A stretch of DNA of 64,000 nt from Alkalicaulis satelles (GCF_008630495.1 NZ_VWOJ01000002.1:635001-699000); one strand, 5' to 3'. Counted from the stretch's first letter, positions 9,724 to 19,462 are shown. Made by a program: numbers and translations. The notes: generated from the sequence alone by a model not told the origin.

Positions 9724-10272
9724 ATGCCCCAGGCACATAAATCCGCGCCGCCGGCCTTCATCCTCGCGGCCTCTCCCGGCCATCTGCTGCACCGCGCCCA
9801 GCAATTTGCGTCCGACCAGTTCTCGGAGGCCACGGGCGGCGTCGAACTGACCCAGCGCCAGTTCGCGGTTCTGTGCGCGGTCCATGACGCCGAAGGCCTG
9901 ACCCAGACCCAGCTGGTCCAGGCCACAGGGATTGACCGCTCCACCCTGGCCGAGCTGGTCTCGCGCATGGCGGCCAAGGGGCTGCTCCTGCGCGAGAAGG
10001 CGCCGGGCGATGCGCGCGCCAATGCGGTGCGCCTGACCGATGAGGGCCGCGCCCTCTACCGCACCGCCATTGACGGTGCGCGCGCGGCGGACGAGGCGAT
10101 TTTGTCCGCCCTGCCCAAGAACAAGCGCGCCAGCTTCGCCGAAGCCCTCGCCCGCATCTCCCGCGCCATCGATCTGGGCGCCGAGGCCGCGCGCGCCGAG
10201 GCCAAGAAGGCCAAGGCCGACAAGGGCCGCGGCGACAAGAAGAAGAAGAAAAAGAAGAAAAAGGACAAATAG
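9724..10272 (+). CDS. MarR-family transcriptional regulator with lysine-rich tail
   Basis: A 182-residue winged-helix regulator. The wHTH lies at about residues 40-120: LTQRQFAVLCAVHD, then LTQTQLVQATGIDRSTLAELVSRM as the recognition region, then the wing with DARANAVRLTDEG. Ligand and targets are unknown. The last ~25 residues are almost only Lys, Ala and Asp, encoded by a near-uninterrupted purine tract, and could strengthen nonspecific DNA contact. The ATG at 9724 is preferred to an in-frame TTG at 9703. The gene is divergent from the Nudix gene and may regulate it. Confidence 0.88.
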   Translation: MPQAHKSAPPAFILAASPGHLLHRAQQFASDQFSEATGGVELTQRQFAVLCAVHDAEGLTQTQLVQATGIDRSTLAELVSRMAAKGLLLREKAPGDARANAVRLTDEGRALYRTAIDGARAADEAILSALPKNKRASFAEALARISRAIDLGAEAARAEAKKAKADKGRGDKKKKKKKKKDK

Positions 10273-10297
10273 TCCGCAGCCCGGACGGTTCTGGCCC

Positions 10298-10861
10298 CTA
10301 CCAGCGCGAGGCCTCGCGCAAGGACTCATGGTCCACCGGCGCGCCGCCGGCGGCCCGCCAGGCCGGTTCGAGATGGCGCAGCCACACCACATCGGTCACC
10401 GCCCCGCGCCAGCGCGCCTGGATGCGCCCTTCGCCATCAATCACAAAGGTTTCCGGCGCGCCGGTGACGCCCAGCTCGAAGGCGGCGCGTCCCTCTGGAT
10501 CATTGGCCAGCCCGGCAAAGGGATCGCCCAGCTCGTCGAGAAACGCCAGCGCCCGCTCGGGCCGGTCGCGATAGACGATGCCGTAGATCGGCGCGCCGCT
10601 GTCGTGCAGGGCCATCAGGACGGGATGCTCCACCCGGCAGGGCGGGCACCAGGACCCCCAGACATTGAGCAGGTAAGGCCCCTCCACCGCATCGGGAACA
10701 TAGGCGCCGCGCCCGCCGGGAAAGGGCTGAAGCGGCATGTCGGGCAGGGGCCGGCCCTCATGGCTGTCATGGCCGGGCGACGGCGCCAGCAAGGCGATGG
10801 CGAACACGGCGATCAGGACCGCGATCACCGCCAGCGGCGCCCAGACCACCAGCCGGTTCAT
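10298..10861 (-). CDS. ccmG: Cytochrome c biogenesis thiol:disulfide protein CcmG/DsbE
   Basis: A 187-residue membrane-anchored thioredoxin-like protein. One N-terminal membrane span (VVWAPLAVIAVLIAVFAIALL) is followed by a periplasmic domain with the active-site WCPPC in NVWGSWCPPCRVEHP and the conserved cis-proline loop GAPETFVIDGEGRI. It keeps apocytochrome c or CcmH cysteines reduced for haem ligation. The start at 10861 forms an ATGA overlap with the ccmD stop, so translation is coupled. It is the last gene of the ccmC-ccmD-ccmG operon. Confidence 0.95.
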   Translation of the reverse strand: MNRLVVWAPLAVIAVLIAVFAIALLAPSPGHDSHEGRPLPDMPLQPFPGGRGAYVPDAVEGPYLLNVWGSWCPPCRVEHPVLMALHDSGAPIYGIVYRDRPERALAFLDELGDPFAGLANDPEGRAAFELGVTGAPETFVIDGEGRIQARWRGAVTDVVWLRHLEPAWRAAGGAPVDHESLREASRW

Positions 10862-11037
10862 GACCGGGCCTCGTCTTTGAGCTCGGCTTCCAGCGCCTTC
10901 AGGCGCGCCCGGGCGGCCAGGCGCGCGCGCACGGTGAGGACGCTGAGCGCCCCGACGGCCAGCGCGGTGAGGCCCCAGGCGCTCCACACCCATCCGGCAT
11001 AGCCGCCCATGGCGGCCCAGTCGGCGATGGCGCTCAT
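10858..11037 (-). CDS. ccmD: Haem exporter protein CcmD
   Basis: A 59-residue protein, found by reading the gap between ccmC and ccmG. It starts MSAIADWAAMGGYAGWVWSA, has one membrane span (about residues 15-35) and ends in a basic then mixed-charge helix (RARLAARARLKALEAEL). This is the normal CcmD pattern: a short tail-type membrane protein that helps CcmC release haem-loaded CcmE. It overlaps both neighbours by four bases, a strong sign that it is genuine. Confidence 0.9.
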   Translation of the reverse strand: MSAIADWAAMGGYAGWVWSAWGLTALAVGALSVLTVRARLAARARLKALEAELKDEARS

Positions 11038-11795
11038 GATTTCAACTCCCCGGCCTTCAGCTCTTCAGCTTCCAGGCGCTGCTCGCGCCGGCGCAACAGC
11101 ATGTCCGCGCGCCGCCGGGCGATCTGGGTGCGCATGGCGGTGAGCGCCAGCGCGCCCAGGAGCATGGTGAAGGCCAGCGCCATGATCAGCAGCGGCCAGA
11201 GCTGGCTGGCGTGGATGGTGGGCCCGTCAAAGCGCAGCACGCTGGCGGGCTGGTGCAGCGTGTTCCACCAGTCCACCGAGAACTTGATCACCGGCAGATT
11301 GATCAGGCCCGCCATGGCCAGAATCGCGCCCGAACGCGCCGACAGGCGCTCGTCCTCAATGGCCGCGCGCAGGGCGATATAGCCCAGGAACAGAAGGAAC
11401 AGCACCAGCATGGAGGTCAGGCGCGCATCCCACACCCACCAGGCGCCCCACATGGGCCGGCCCCAGATGGAGCCGGTGGCCAGGCACACAAAGGCGAACA
11501 CCGCCCCCGCCGGCGCCAGCGCGCGCGCGGCCAGATCGGCCAGGTTATGGCGCCAGACGAAATACACGAAGCTGGCGATCCCCATCCCCGCATAGGCGGC
11601 CATGGACAGCCAGGCGGCGGGCACGTGGACATACATGATGCGCACCGTGTCGGACTGCTGATAGTCCGGCGGCGAGAACACCAGCGCCCACGGGATCCCG
11701 ATGAGAAACAGCACCGCGGCCAGCGCCCACAGCGCCGGGACCAGGACGCGCGCCATGCGCTCGAAGCGTTCGGGATTGGCCAGATAACTCCACAT
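11034..11795 (-). CDS. ccmC: Haem-handling membrane protein CcmC
   Basis: A 253-residue inner-membrane protein with six membrane spans and the haem-handling signature WGAWWVWDARLTS in the periplasmic loop at about residues 115-130. Conserved histidines flank it (MYVHVPAAW and NTLHQPAS). CcmC loads haem onto CcmE for c-type cytochrome maturation. It starts the ccmCDG unit, with a TAGGTGAG site before the ATG. ccmA and ccmB, often directly upstream, are not here; ihfB is the upstream neighbour. Confidence 0.97.
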   Translation of the reverse strand: MWSYLANPERFERMARVLVPALWALAAVLFLIGIPWALVFSPPDYQQSDTVRIMYVHVPAAWLSMAAYAGMGIASFVYFVWRHNLADLAARALAPAGAVFAFVCLATGSIWGRPMWGAWWVWDARLTSMLVLFLLFLGYIALRAAIEDERLSARSGAILAMAGLINLPVIKFSVDWWNTLHQPASVLRFDGPTIHASQLWPLLIMALAFTMLLGALALTAMRTQIARRRADMLLRRREQRLEAEELKAGELKS

Positions 11796-11943
11796 GTCCG
11801 CTCACCTAGCGGTCAGCGCCCGCCGCGGCAAGATGGCGCGCACGCCAGAGCGATGCGGCCCGGCGCCGCGGCGGGCGTGTCCGGGCGGCGCAGCCATGTC
11901 CGGAGATTGTAAGGGATGGGCGGATCTGGCGCCCCTGCCCGCG

Positions 11944-12228
11944 TCAGCCCTTGCCGTCGACGCGTTCGCGCAATTCCTTGCCGGTCTTGAAGAAGGGCAC
12001 GTGCTTTTCCTTGACCGAGACCGAGGTCCCGGTGCGCGGATTGCGGCCCTGGCGCGGCGGGCGGTTGCGCACCGAGAAGGCGCCAAAGCCGCGCAGCTCC
12101 ACCCGGTCGCCGTTCTCCAGCGCTCCGGCGATTTCCTCCAGCACGGCGTTCACCACGCGCTCCAGGTCCTTCTGGTAGAGATGCGGGTGAGCCTGGGCCA
12201 GCCGGTCGATGAGTTCGGATTTGATCAT
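11944..12228 (-). CDS. ihfB: Integration host factor beta subunit
   Basis: A 94-residue DNA-bending protein of the HU/IHF family. It starts [17 protein letters not shown], includes the signature [21 protein letters not shown] and ends [11 protein letters not shown]. The IHF-beta assignment over HU follows from the IKSEL start and the proximity to rpsA, which is conserved in proteobacteria. It forms a heterodimer with IhfA that bends DNA sharply. The RBS is AAAGGGG. It has its own likely promoter after the rpsA terminator. Confidence 0.95.
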   Translation of the reverse strand: MIKSELIDRLAQAHPHLYQKDLERVVNAVLEEIAGALENGDRVELRGFGAFSVRNRPPRQGRNPRTGTSVSVKEKHVPFFKTGKELRERVDGKG

Positions 12229-12252
12229 GACGCGTCCCCTTTATCCAACACG

Positions 12253-12282
12253 ACTTTAGGGAGTCCGGACAAGTCGCGTCAA
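12253..12282 (-). promoter_or_regulatory. Candidate sigma70 promoter of ihfB with GANTC site in the spacer
   Basis: On the minus strand, TTGACG (12282-12277) and TAAAGT (12258-12253) are 18 nt apart and ~25 nt from the ihfB ATG. The spacer contains GACTC, a GANTC site of the kind methylated by the cell-cycle methylase CcrM in this group. The position after the rpsA terminator supports independent transcription. Confidence 0.5.
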
Positions 12283-12307
12283 TCGCCAAAAAACCTTCCG
12301 GGCAAAG

Positions 12308-12338
12308 AAAAACCCCCGGCGCTGGCGAGCGCCGGGGG
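12308..12338 (-). terminator. Rho-independent terminator of rpsA
   Basis: An 11-bp GC-rich stem (12313-12323 with 12328-12338, loop GGCG) is followed on the minus strand by a TTTTT run (12312-12308). It lies 34 nt after the rpsA stop and ends the rpsA transcript before ihfB. Confidence 0.9.
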
Positions 12339-12371
12339 CGATCCTCACCGGGCCGCAGCCCGGATGCGTGA

Positions 12372-14081
12372 TCAGTCGTCTTTCTTGGTCGTTTCCTGCT
12401 GCTTGAGCGCAGCGCCCAGGATATCGCCCAGAGAGGCGCCGGAATCCGACGAGCCGTACTGCTCGACCGCTTCCTTCTCCTCGGCCACTTCCAGCGCCTT
12501 GATCGAGACCGACACCTTGCGGGTGGCCTTGTCCACGGCGGTGACGCGCGCGTCGGTCTTGTCGCCCACGGCGAAGCGCTCGGGGCGCTGCTCGGCGCGG
12601 TCGCGCGACAGGTCGGACTTGCGGATGAAGGCCTTGACCTGGTTGTCCGGGCCCAGCGCCACCTCGATGCCGCCGGTGGTCACTTCGGTCACGGTGCAGG
12701 TCACCGTCTGGCCGCGCTTGTAGGCGCCGTCTTCCATCGGGTCGCCGGCCAGCTGCTTGACGCCCAGGGAGACACGCTCCTTCTCCACGTCAACATCGAG
12801 CACCTTGGCGCGGACCATATCGCCCTTCTTGTAGTCCTGGATGGCCTCTTCGCCGGAACGGTCCCAGTCCAGATCGGACAGGTGCACCATGCCGTCGATG
12901 TCCTCGTCCACGCCGATGAACAGGCCGAACTCGGTGATGTTCTTGACCTCGCCCTCGACCTCGGTCCCGGCGGGGTGGGTCTCGGCGAAGACTTCCCAGG
13001 GATTGCGCTGGGTCTGCTTGATGCCCAGGGAGACGCGGCGCTTTTCGGAATCCACGTCCAGCACCATCACGTCCACTTCCTGGGAGGTGGAGACGATCTT
13101 GCCCGGGTGGATGTTCTTCTTGGTCCAGCTCATCTCGGAGACGTGCACCAGGCCTTCCACGCCCGGCTCCAGCTCCACGAAGGCGCCGTATTCGGCGATA
13201 TTGGTCACGCGGCCCTTGAAGGTCGCGCCCACCGGATATTTGGCGCCCACGCCTTCCCACGGGTCGGACTGGAGCTGTTTCATGCCCAGCGAGATGCGCT
13301 GGGTTTCCTTGTTGATCTTGATGATCTGCACCTGGACGGTCTGGCCCACCTCGACCACTTCGCTGGGATGGCCCACGCGGCTCCAGCTCATGTCGGTGAC
13401 GTGCAACAGGCCGTCAATGCCGCCCAGATCCACAAACGCGCCGTAATCGGTGATGTTCTTGACCACGCCTTCGCGCACTTCGCCCTCGCCCAGCTGGCCG
13501 ACCAGCTCGGCGCGCTGCTCGGCGCGGGACTCTTCGAGCACGGCGCGGCGCGAGACCACGATATTGCCGCGCGGACGGTCCATTTTCAGGATCGCGAAGG
13601 GCTGTTCCTTGTTCATCAGCGGGGTGACGTCGCGCACCGGGCGGATATCCACCTGGCTGCCCGGCAGGAAGGCGCTGGCGCCGCCCAGATCGACGGTGAA
13701 GCCGCCCTTGACCCGGCCGACAATGGCGCCGGTGACCGGCTCCTTGCCTTCGAACTGCTGCTCCAGGCGGTCCCAGGCTTCCTCGCGGCGGGCCTTGTCG
13801 CGCGACAGCACCGCTTCGCCCATGGCGTTTTCGATGCGCTCCAGGAACACCTCGACGGTGTCGCCGGTCTTGGGCGTCTCGGCGCCGGGGCCGGTAAACT
13901 CGCGCAGCGAGATGCGCCCTTCGGTCTTCAGGCCCACATCGATGACGACGATGTCGTTTTCGACCGCGGTGACGCGGCCCTGAACAACGGCGCCTTCCAT
14001 CAGGTCGCGGCCGGCCAGGCTCGCTTCCAGCATCTGGGCGAAATCATCACGGCTCGGCGCCGCGGTGGAGGTGTTGGACAT
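12372..14081 (-). CDS. rpsA: 30S ribosomal protein S1
   Basis: A 569-residue protein made of six S1 RNA-binding repeats, as in standard bacterial S1. Repeats are seen as recurring G-A-F-V-D/E-L blocks: [45 protein letters not shown] and [23 protein letters not shown], each read in part. It binds mRNA and brings it to the 30S subunit. The ATG at 14081 ([10 protein letters not shown]) is chosen because the longer ORF adds a basic, unrelated N-terminus. The tail ends in KKDD. A clear terminator follows. Confidence 0.97.
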   Translation of the reverse strand: MSNTSTAAPSRDDFAQMLEASLAGRDLMEGAVVQGRVTAVENDIVVIDVGLKTEGRISLREFTGPGAETPKTGDTVEVFLERIENAMGEAVLSRDKARREEAWDRLEQQFEGKEPVTGAIVGRVKGGFTVDLGGASAFLPGSQVDIRPVRDVTPLMNKEQPFAILKMDRPRGNIVVSRRAVLEESRAEQRAELVGQLGEGEVREGVVKNITDYGAFVDLGGIDGLLHVTDMSWSRVGHPSEVVEVGQTVQVQIIKINKETQRISLGMKQLQSDPWEGVGAKYPVGATFKGRVTNIAEYGAFVELEPGVEGLVHVSEMSWTKKNIHPGKIVSTSQEVDVMVLDVDSEKRRVSLGIKQTQRNPWEVFAETHPAGTEVEGEVKNITEFGLFIGVDEDIDGMVHLSDLDWDRSGEEAIQDYKKGDMVRAKVLDVDVEKERVSLGVKQLAGDPMEDGAYKRGQTVTCTVTEVTTGGIEVALGPDNQVKAFIRKSDLSRDRAEQRPERFAVGDKTDARVTAVDKATRKVSVSIKALEVAEEKEAVEQYGSSDSGASLGDILGAALKQQETTKKDD

Positions 14082-14375
14082 GTATGGCTTTCTTGATCTC
14101 AATCCGGTCTGCGGGGCCCAGCGCATCAGCGCGGGCAGGCGGCGGGCGCGAGGTTCAATGGCGCGCGCGGGGCAAACCGTTCGGGTCTGGGCCTTGCGAT
14201 GCGCGGCAGGACCGCTTAGGCGCAAGGCGTCGGGTTGATGACGATGGGCGGCGCACGCCGCCCGGCGAAACGCTTCAAATCCGGCCGGGGCCGTGTTCAA
14301 AGCGCGCGCGTATCTACGCCATCACAGCGCCAAGGGCAAGGGCGGGGGATGGGGCGGGGGCTGGCGCCTGACGGC

Positions 14376-15725
14376 TCACAGCCCGCCGCCGACCCGGTTC
14401 TTCCAATAGCCCACATCCTCGGCGTATTTGCCCACCACCTCGCCCAGCACGGCGTTCAGGCGCAGGGTGTGGAAGCTGATCCATTCGCCCTGGTCGATTT
14501 CGTCCAGGCTTTTCATGGAGCTGGACAGGAAGAAGGCGTAGAGCGCGGCCACCAGCACGAACAGGATGAGAAACACCCAGCCCAGCGCGGCGATGGTCTC
14601 GAACGGGCTCAGCCCGGTGAACGAGGCCAGGATGGTCAGCACGCCGATCAGCGCGCCCAGGAAGGCCGCCGGCACGAAGATCAGATAATAGATGGAGTTG
14701 CGCCGGATCTGGAACTGGATATTGCGCACATAGGTCTCGATGAAGAACACCCGCAGGGCCAGCCAGTTGATGTTCAGCGCCCACAGCTGGGCCTCTTCGG
14801 CCAGATGCTTGGAATCGCGCTCCTGGCCCACCGTGACCGATTTAGCCTTGCCGATGGCGGTGCGGTAATGATCGTTCACCCGGGCCAGATAGCGGGTGAG
14901 GAAATTGGCTGTCTCGCGCGCGGTGTTGCGCTGATAGGGGCTGTATTCGGCATAGTAGAGCGCCCACATCACCAGCGCGGCCAGCAGGCATGAGCCCGCG
15001 CCCGCAATCAGCGAGGACAGCTGCGCCCCGGTGATCGGCCCGGCGGCCTCGTCCGCGATGGGGCTCAGCGCCGCGATCATGCCGGTATCGTTGAGCACGA
15101 TATTGATCAGCAGCACCGCGCCCAGGATCAGCGAGAACCAGCTGGCCAGCTTGAGCACATTGGCGTTCATCAGCTTGCGGCTCTCATTGAGCAGATAGAT
15201 CGCGCCGCGGTCGGATTCATGGAACTGGTGCGCGATCACCGCGCCCTCGACGTCCTCGAACAGGGCGCGCGCATCGGACTCGATGGGCACCTTGCCGCCG
15301 AGAAATCCGTTGGCGAGCCTGGCGTAGTCTTTGGCCAGCGCGTCAGTCAGCTCTTCGGGCATGCGCATATAGCCCACCCGCACCGACAGCCATTTGAAGA
15401 ACACGCCCTGGCGCTGGAGAAAGCTGTCTTCATGGGCGAAATCATCGCCCAGCGCGGCCTCGGTCAGGGTGCGCCGGCCCGATACGGCCGCGGCGGCCGC
15501 CGCCTCCACAGCCTCATCACCGGCGCCAGCCGCGGCGCGCCGACCCGAGCCCAGAAGGCGCAGGACGAAGCGGTAGGGGAAGGTGGCCGCGCGCAGCAGC
15601 CCGCTGACCAGGGGGCGGGCGCTGGCGCGCACGATATAGATGATCAGCGCCAGGATCAGCCCGGCGGCCAGCCCTGCGGCGAGCCAGGCCAGATTGGACA
15701 GGCCCTCGGTCACGGTCTCGGTCAC
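14376..15725 (-). CDS. Membrane protein of unknown function
   Basis: A 449-residue protein I do not recognise. One membrane span lies near residues 15-35, followed by a large ~150-residue segment with an Ala-rich linker (near 65-85). Two spans sit at about 200-260 and two more at about 355-420. Between the pairs lies a soluble segment (about 265-350) with conserved-looking RETANFLTRYLARVNDHYRTA. The C-terminus is soluble. Topology suggests a scaffold or channel-like protein; no catalytic motif was found. It sits alone between rpsA and eipA on the minus strand. Confidence 0.7.
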   Translation of the reverse strand: MTETVTEGLSNLAWLAAGLAAGLILALIIYIVRASARPLVSGLLRAATFPYRFVLRLLGSGRRAAAGAGDEAVEAAAAAAVSGRRTLTEAALGDDFAHEDSFLQRQGVFFKWLSVRVGYMRMPEELTDALAKDYARLANGFLGGKVPIESDARALFEDVEGAVIAHQFHESDRGAIYLLNESRKLMNANVLKLASWFSLILGAVLLINIVLNDTGMIAALSPIADEAAGPITGAQLSSLIAGAGSCLLAALVMWALYYAEYSPYQRNTARETANFLTRYLARVNDHYRTAIGKAKSVTVGQERDSKHLAEEAQLWALNINWLALRVFFIETYVRNIQFQIRRNSIYYLIFVPAAFLGALIGVLTILASFTGLSPFETIAALGWVFLILFVLVAALYAFFLSSSMKSLDEIDQGEWISFHTLRLNAVLGEVVGKYAEDVGYWKNRVGGGL

Positions 15726-15792
15726 GCGCGCATCCCCCTCGATAGCGGACCGGCGGTCCGGTCCTCATGGCGTCCGGCGCGCCCCCTCACAG

Positions 15793-15828
15793 CCGCGCCC
15801 CGCCAGTCTAGACGCTGACGGGGCGCGG
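15793..15828 (-). terminator. Possible terminator hairpin after eipA
   Basis: A 10-bp stem (15793-15802 with 15819-15828) around a 16-nt loop lies downstream of eipA. There is no T-run, so it may be a Rho-dependent pause or simply structure. Confidence 0.3.
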
Positions 15829-15865
15829 AGCGAGGGGCGTTAACCCTTAAATCGGCGTCACGCGA

Positions 15866-16522
15866 TCAGAAGGGCAGCCAGTTGCGGCGGCGCGAATAGG
15901 ACAGATAGCCCACATTGGCCCCGGCCCGCAGGCCCACGCCCGAGCGCACCGGCGCCAGGGTGATATTGTCGGCGCGCTGGTAGTTCACGCCCAGCCCGGC
16001 CACGAAATAGGCCGAGCCCTCCACGCCGGGAAAGCGCTGGAACAGCCGGTCGGTGTCATGAAGGTCATAGACCAGGGTGAAGACCCGGCTGGCATTGCCG
16101 CCCGCGTCAAAGCCCACCGAGGGGCCCTGCCAGTAGACCTTGCGGCGCGGCTCGCCCGATTTCATCACCAGATAGCCCTCGCCATAGCGCAGGCCCACGC
16201 CCACCGCGCCGGACACTTCCTCGCCCGCGATATAGCCCACGGGCCGGCCCAGATCGGCGAACACGCGCTCCAGCGCGCTGGCGGCGGCTTCAGCGGTGAC
16301 GCCGAAGAAATCCGCCGCGGCCTCCACGATCTCGTCGCGCGAATAGGTGTCGATATCGGACTGGTATTGGCTGGGCTGGCCGTAATCGGGGCGGTCGGAC
16401 GCGGCGCTGGCGCGCGCGTCGGAGGATCCCGAACCGGTGGCGCTGCACGCGCCAAGCAGGGCTGCGCCCGCCAGGGCCGCGGCGAAAGCGGCCAGGGGGC
16501 GCACGGAAGACAGGCAGGTCAT
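15866..16522 (-). CDS. eipA: Envelope integrity protein EipA (DUF1134), predicted lipoprotein
   Basis: A 218-residue DUF1134 protein. The N-terminal signal ends in a lipobox LLGAC with Cys26 as the lipidation site. The mature domain (~65-218) has the family features: RDEIVEAAADFFGVTAEAAA, then GYLVMKSGEPRRKVYWQGPSVGFDAGGNASRVFTLVY in pieces, and GLGVNYQRADNITLAPVRSGVGLRAGANVGYL at the C-terminus. In Brucella EipA supports cell-envelope integrity. The ATG at 16522 excludes a long, out-of-character N-terminal extension. It is divergent from lepA. Confidence 0.9.
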   Translation of the reverse strand: MTCLSSVRPLAAFAAALAGAALLGACSATGSGSSDARASAASDRPDYGQPSQYQSDIDTYSRDEIVEAAADFFGVTAEAAASALERVFADLGRPVGYIAGEEVSGAVGVGLRYGEGYLVMKSGEPRRKVYWQGPSVGFDAGGNASRVFTLVYDLHDTDRLFQRFPGVEGSAYFVAGLGVNYQRADNITLAPVRSGVGLRAGANVGYLSYSRRRNWLPF

Positions 16523-16702
16523 GGTGACGATTCTCCCTTTCAGCAACGGCGCCTCTATCAAGCGCACGAGCCTTGCCCCCGATTGCGGCGGGCATGGGGC
16601 AGGGATGGGGCGCCCCGCTTGACTGACCGTTAATGCGCGGCGCTCGGCCCGCACCGCCTGTTGTGCTTGGCGCGGGGCGGCGCCAGTGCTAACTCCCGCG
16701 CC

Positions 16703-18511
16703 ATGAGCACCAATCCCGCCCTGATCCGCAATTTCTCCATCGTGGCCCATATCGACCACGGCAAGTCCACCCTGGCCGACCGGCTGATCCAGGTCACCGG
16801 CGGGCTGACCGCGCGCGAGATGACCGAACAGGTCCTCGACAATATGGATATCGAGAAAGAGCGCGGCATCACCATCAAGGCCCAGACCGTGCGGCTGGAA
16901 TATCCGGCCAAGGACGGCCAGACCTATGTGCTCAATCTGATCGACACGCCCGGCCATGTGGATTTCGGCTATGAGGTCTCGCGCTCGCTCTATGCCTGCG
17001 AGGGCGCGCTGCTGGTGGTGGACGCAGCCCAGGGCGTGGAGGCCCAGACCCTGGCCAATGTGTATCAGGCCATCGATGTGAATCTGGAAATCGTGCCGGT
17101 GCTCAACAAGATCGACCTGCCCGCCGCCGACCCGGACCGGGTGCGCGAGCAGATCGAGGACGTGATCGGCATCGAGGCCCATGACGCGCTGGAGATTTCG
17201 GCCAAGACCGGCATCGGCATCGAGAGCGTGCTGGACGCCATTGTCGAGCGCCTGCCCGCGCCCGCCGCCGGCGATCCGCAAGCGCCGCTCAAGGCGCTCC
17301 TGGTGGACAGCTGGTACGACACCTATCTGGGCGTCATCTGTCTGGTGCGCGTGATCGAGGGCACGCTGAAAAAAGGCATGCGCGTGCGCCTGATGGGCAC
17401 GGGCGCCAGCTATGGCGTGGACGGGGTGGGCGTGTTCCGCCCGGCCAAGGTCACTGTGGACACGCTGGGCCCGGGCGAGATCGGCTTTCTGAACGCCTCC
17501 ATCAAGCAGGTGCGCGATGCGCGCGTGGGCGACACCATCACCGAGGAAAAACGCCCCACAACCACGCCTCTGCCCGGTTTCAAGCCGGCGGTGCCGGTGG
17601 TGTTCTGCGGCCTGTTTCCGGTGGATTCAGCCGAGTTTGAGGATCTGCGCGACGCGGTGGAGCGCCTGGCGCTCAATGACGCCTCGTTCAGCTTTGAGAT
17701 GGAATCATCGGCCGCGCTGGGCTTCGGCTTCCGCTGCGGCTTCCTGGGCCTGTTGCACCTGGAGGTCATCCGCGAGCGGCTCGAGCGCGAATATGATGTG
17801 GACCTGATCACCACCGCGCCCTCGGTGATCTACAAGATGACCCTCACCGACGGCTCGGTGGTGGATCTGCACAACCCGGCCGACATGCCCGACCCGGTCA
17901 AGATCGACGCCATCGCCGAGCCGTGGATCAAGGCGACCATCCTGGTCCCCGACGAGTATCTGGGCGGAGTGCTCAAGCTGTGCGAGGACCGGCGCGGCAT
18001 CCAGCGCGACCTGACCTATGCCGGCAGCCGCGCCATGCTGGTCTATGAACTGCCCCTCAACGAGGTGGTGTTCGACTTCTATGACCGGCTCAAATCGGTG
18101 ACCAAGGGATACGCCAGCTTCGACTACCAGTTCCTCGAGCACCGCGAGGGCGATCTGGTGAAAATGTCGCTGCTGGTCAATGAGGAGCCGGTGGACGCGC
18201 TGGCCATGATCGTGCACCGCACCCGCGCCGAAATGCGCGGACGGGGCATGTGCGAGCGGCTCAAGGACCTGATCCCGCGCCACCAGTTCAAAATCCCGAT
18301 CCAGGCCGCCATTGGCGGGCGCGTGATCGCCCGCGAAACCATCGCCGCCCTGCGCAAGGACGTGACCGCCAAATGCTATGGCGGCGACGTCTCGCGCAAA
18401 CGCAAGCTGCTGGAAAAACAAAAAGCCGGCAAAAAGAAAATGCGCCAGTACGGCAGCGTGGAGATTCCGCAAGAAGCGTTTATCGCGGCGCTGAAAATGG
18501 ATCAGGATTAG
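16703..18511 (+). CDS. lepA: Elongation factor 4 (LepA), ribosomal back-translocase GTPase
   Basis: A 602-residue translational GTPase. G1 [15 protein letters not shown]3 DTPGHVDF and G4 [13 protein letters not shown] are present, followed by EF-G-like domains and the LepA-specific C-terminal domain rich in lysine ([28 protein letters not shown] in pieces). It acts on stalled or mispositioned ribosomes. The ATG at 16703 ([20 protein letters not shown] start) fits the family; a longer in-frame ORF upstream does not. Confidence 0.98.
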   Translation: MSTNPALIRNFSIVAHIDHGKSTLADRLIQVTGGLTAREMTEQVLDNMDIEKERGITIKAQTVRLEYPAKDGQTYVLNLIDTPGHVDFGYEVSRSLYACEGALLVVDAAQGVEAQTLANVYQAIDVNLEIVPVLNKIDLPAADPDRVREQIEDVIGIEAHDALEISAKTGIGIESVLDAIVERLPAPAAGDPQAPLKALLVDSWYDTYLGVICLVRVIEGTLKKGMRVRLMGTGASYGVDGVGVFRPAKVTVDTLGPGEIGFLNASIKQVRDARVGDTITEEKRPTTTPLPGFKPAVPVVFCGLFPVDSAEFEDLRDAVERLALNDASFSFEMESSAALGFGFRCGFLGLLHLEVIRERLEREYDVDLITTAPSVIYKMTLTDGSVVDLHNPADMPDPVKIDAIAEPWIKATILVPDEYLGGVLKLCEDRRGIQRDLTYAGSRAMLVYELPLNEVVFDFYDRLKSVTKGYASFDYQFLEHREGDLVKMSLLVNEEPVDALAMIVHRTRAEMRGRGMCERLKDLIPRHQFKIPIQAAIGGRVIARETIAALRKDVTAKCYGGDVSRKRKLLEKQKAGKKKMRQYGSVEIPQEAFIAALKMDQD

Positions 18512-18617
18512 CCCCCTGCATCCCCCCGCTTGACCCTGGCGTGGTCATCGTGAAGCTGGCGGCTCGTGTTGGCGGGGCGGGGATTGTCCTGTTCCTGCGG
18601 GGGTGGAAGGCGGAGTG

Positions 18618-19412
18618 ATGACGCGGCTTTCGGGCGTTTTCGGGCAATTGCGGGCTGAAGGCCGCGCCGGGTTCATCGCCTATGTGATGGCGGGCGATCC
18701 GGATGCGGGCGCGACGCTGTCGGCCATGCGCGGCCTGGCCGATGCGGGCGCGGACATTCTGGAGCTGGGCGTGCCGTTCACCGATCCCATGGCCGACGGG
18801 CCGGTGATCCAGCGCGCGGCGATCCGGGCGCTGGCGGGCGGCATGACGCTGGCCGGAACCCTCGATCTGGTGCGCGATTTCCGCGCCACCCACCCCGATA
18901 CGCCGGTGATCCTGATGGGCTACGCCAATCCGTTTCACGCCATGGGCTATGAGGCGTTCGCCGATGCGGCGGCCGATGCGGGCGCGGACGGGGTGATCTG
19001 CGTGGATATTCCGCCCGAGGAGGATGCGCCCTTGCGCGCGGCGCTGGAGGGGCGCGGGCTCGCCTTCGTGCGCCTGGCTGCGCCGACCACGGACGATGCG
19101 CGCCTGCCCCAGGTGGCCGCGCACTGTTCGGGCTTTGTCTATTACGTCTCCACCACGGGCGTCACGGGCGCCGGTTCGGGCGAAACCGGGGACATCGCCG
19201 CAGCGGTGGCGCGGGTGCGTGCGGCCAGCGGGCTTCCCGTGGCGGTGGGATTTGGCGTAAAAACGCCTGAGCGGGCCGCCGAGATCGCGGCGGCCGCCGA
19301 TGCGGTGGTGGTGGGCTCGGCGATTGTCGAGGCCCTGCACCGCGAGGGCGAAGGCGCCGCGCTGGCGCTGGCGCGCGATCTGGCCGGCGCGGTGCGGGCC
19401 GCCGCGCGCTAG
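18618..19412 (+). CDS. trpA: Tryptophan synthase alpha chain
   Basis: A 264-residue TIM-barrel enzyme that cleaves indole-3-glycerol phosphate and channels indole to TrpB. The catalytic Glu is in ILELGVPFTDPMADGPVIQ, along with the catalytic Asp. The phosphate-binding GFGVKTPE is near the C-terminus. The ATG at 18618 is preceded by GGCGGAG and is preferred over the GTG at 18603. trpB is not directly upstream (lepA is), so the trp operon is split. accD follows by 50 nt, as commonly seen in alphaproteobacteria. Confidence 0.97.
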   Translation: MTRLSGVFGQLRAEGRAGFIAYVMAGDPDAGATLSAMRGLADAGADILELGVPFTDPMADGPVIQRAAIRALAGGMTLAGTLDLVRDFRATHPDTPVILMGYANPFHAMGYEAFADAAADAGADGVICVDIPPEEDAPLRAALEGRGLAFVRLAAPTTDDARLPQVAAHCSGFVYYVSTTGVTGAGSGETGDIAAAVARVRAASGLPVAVGFGVKTPERAAEIAAAADAVVVGSAIVEALHREGEGAALALARDLAGAVRAAAR

Positions 19413-19462
19413 AAGACCAGGCCATGGGCCAAAGAGATAATGCGCCTTTGAAAGGGTAAGCG

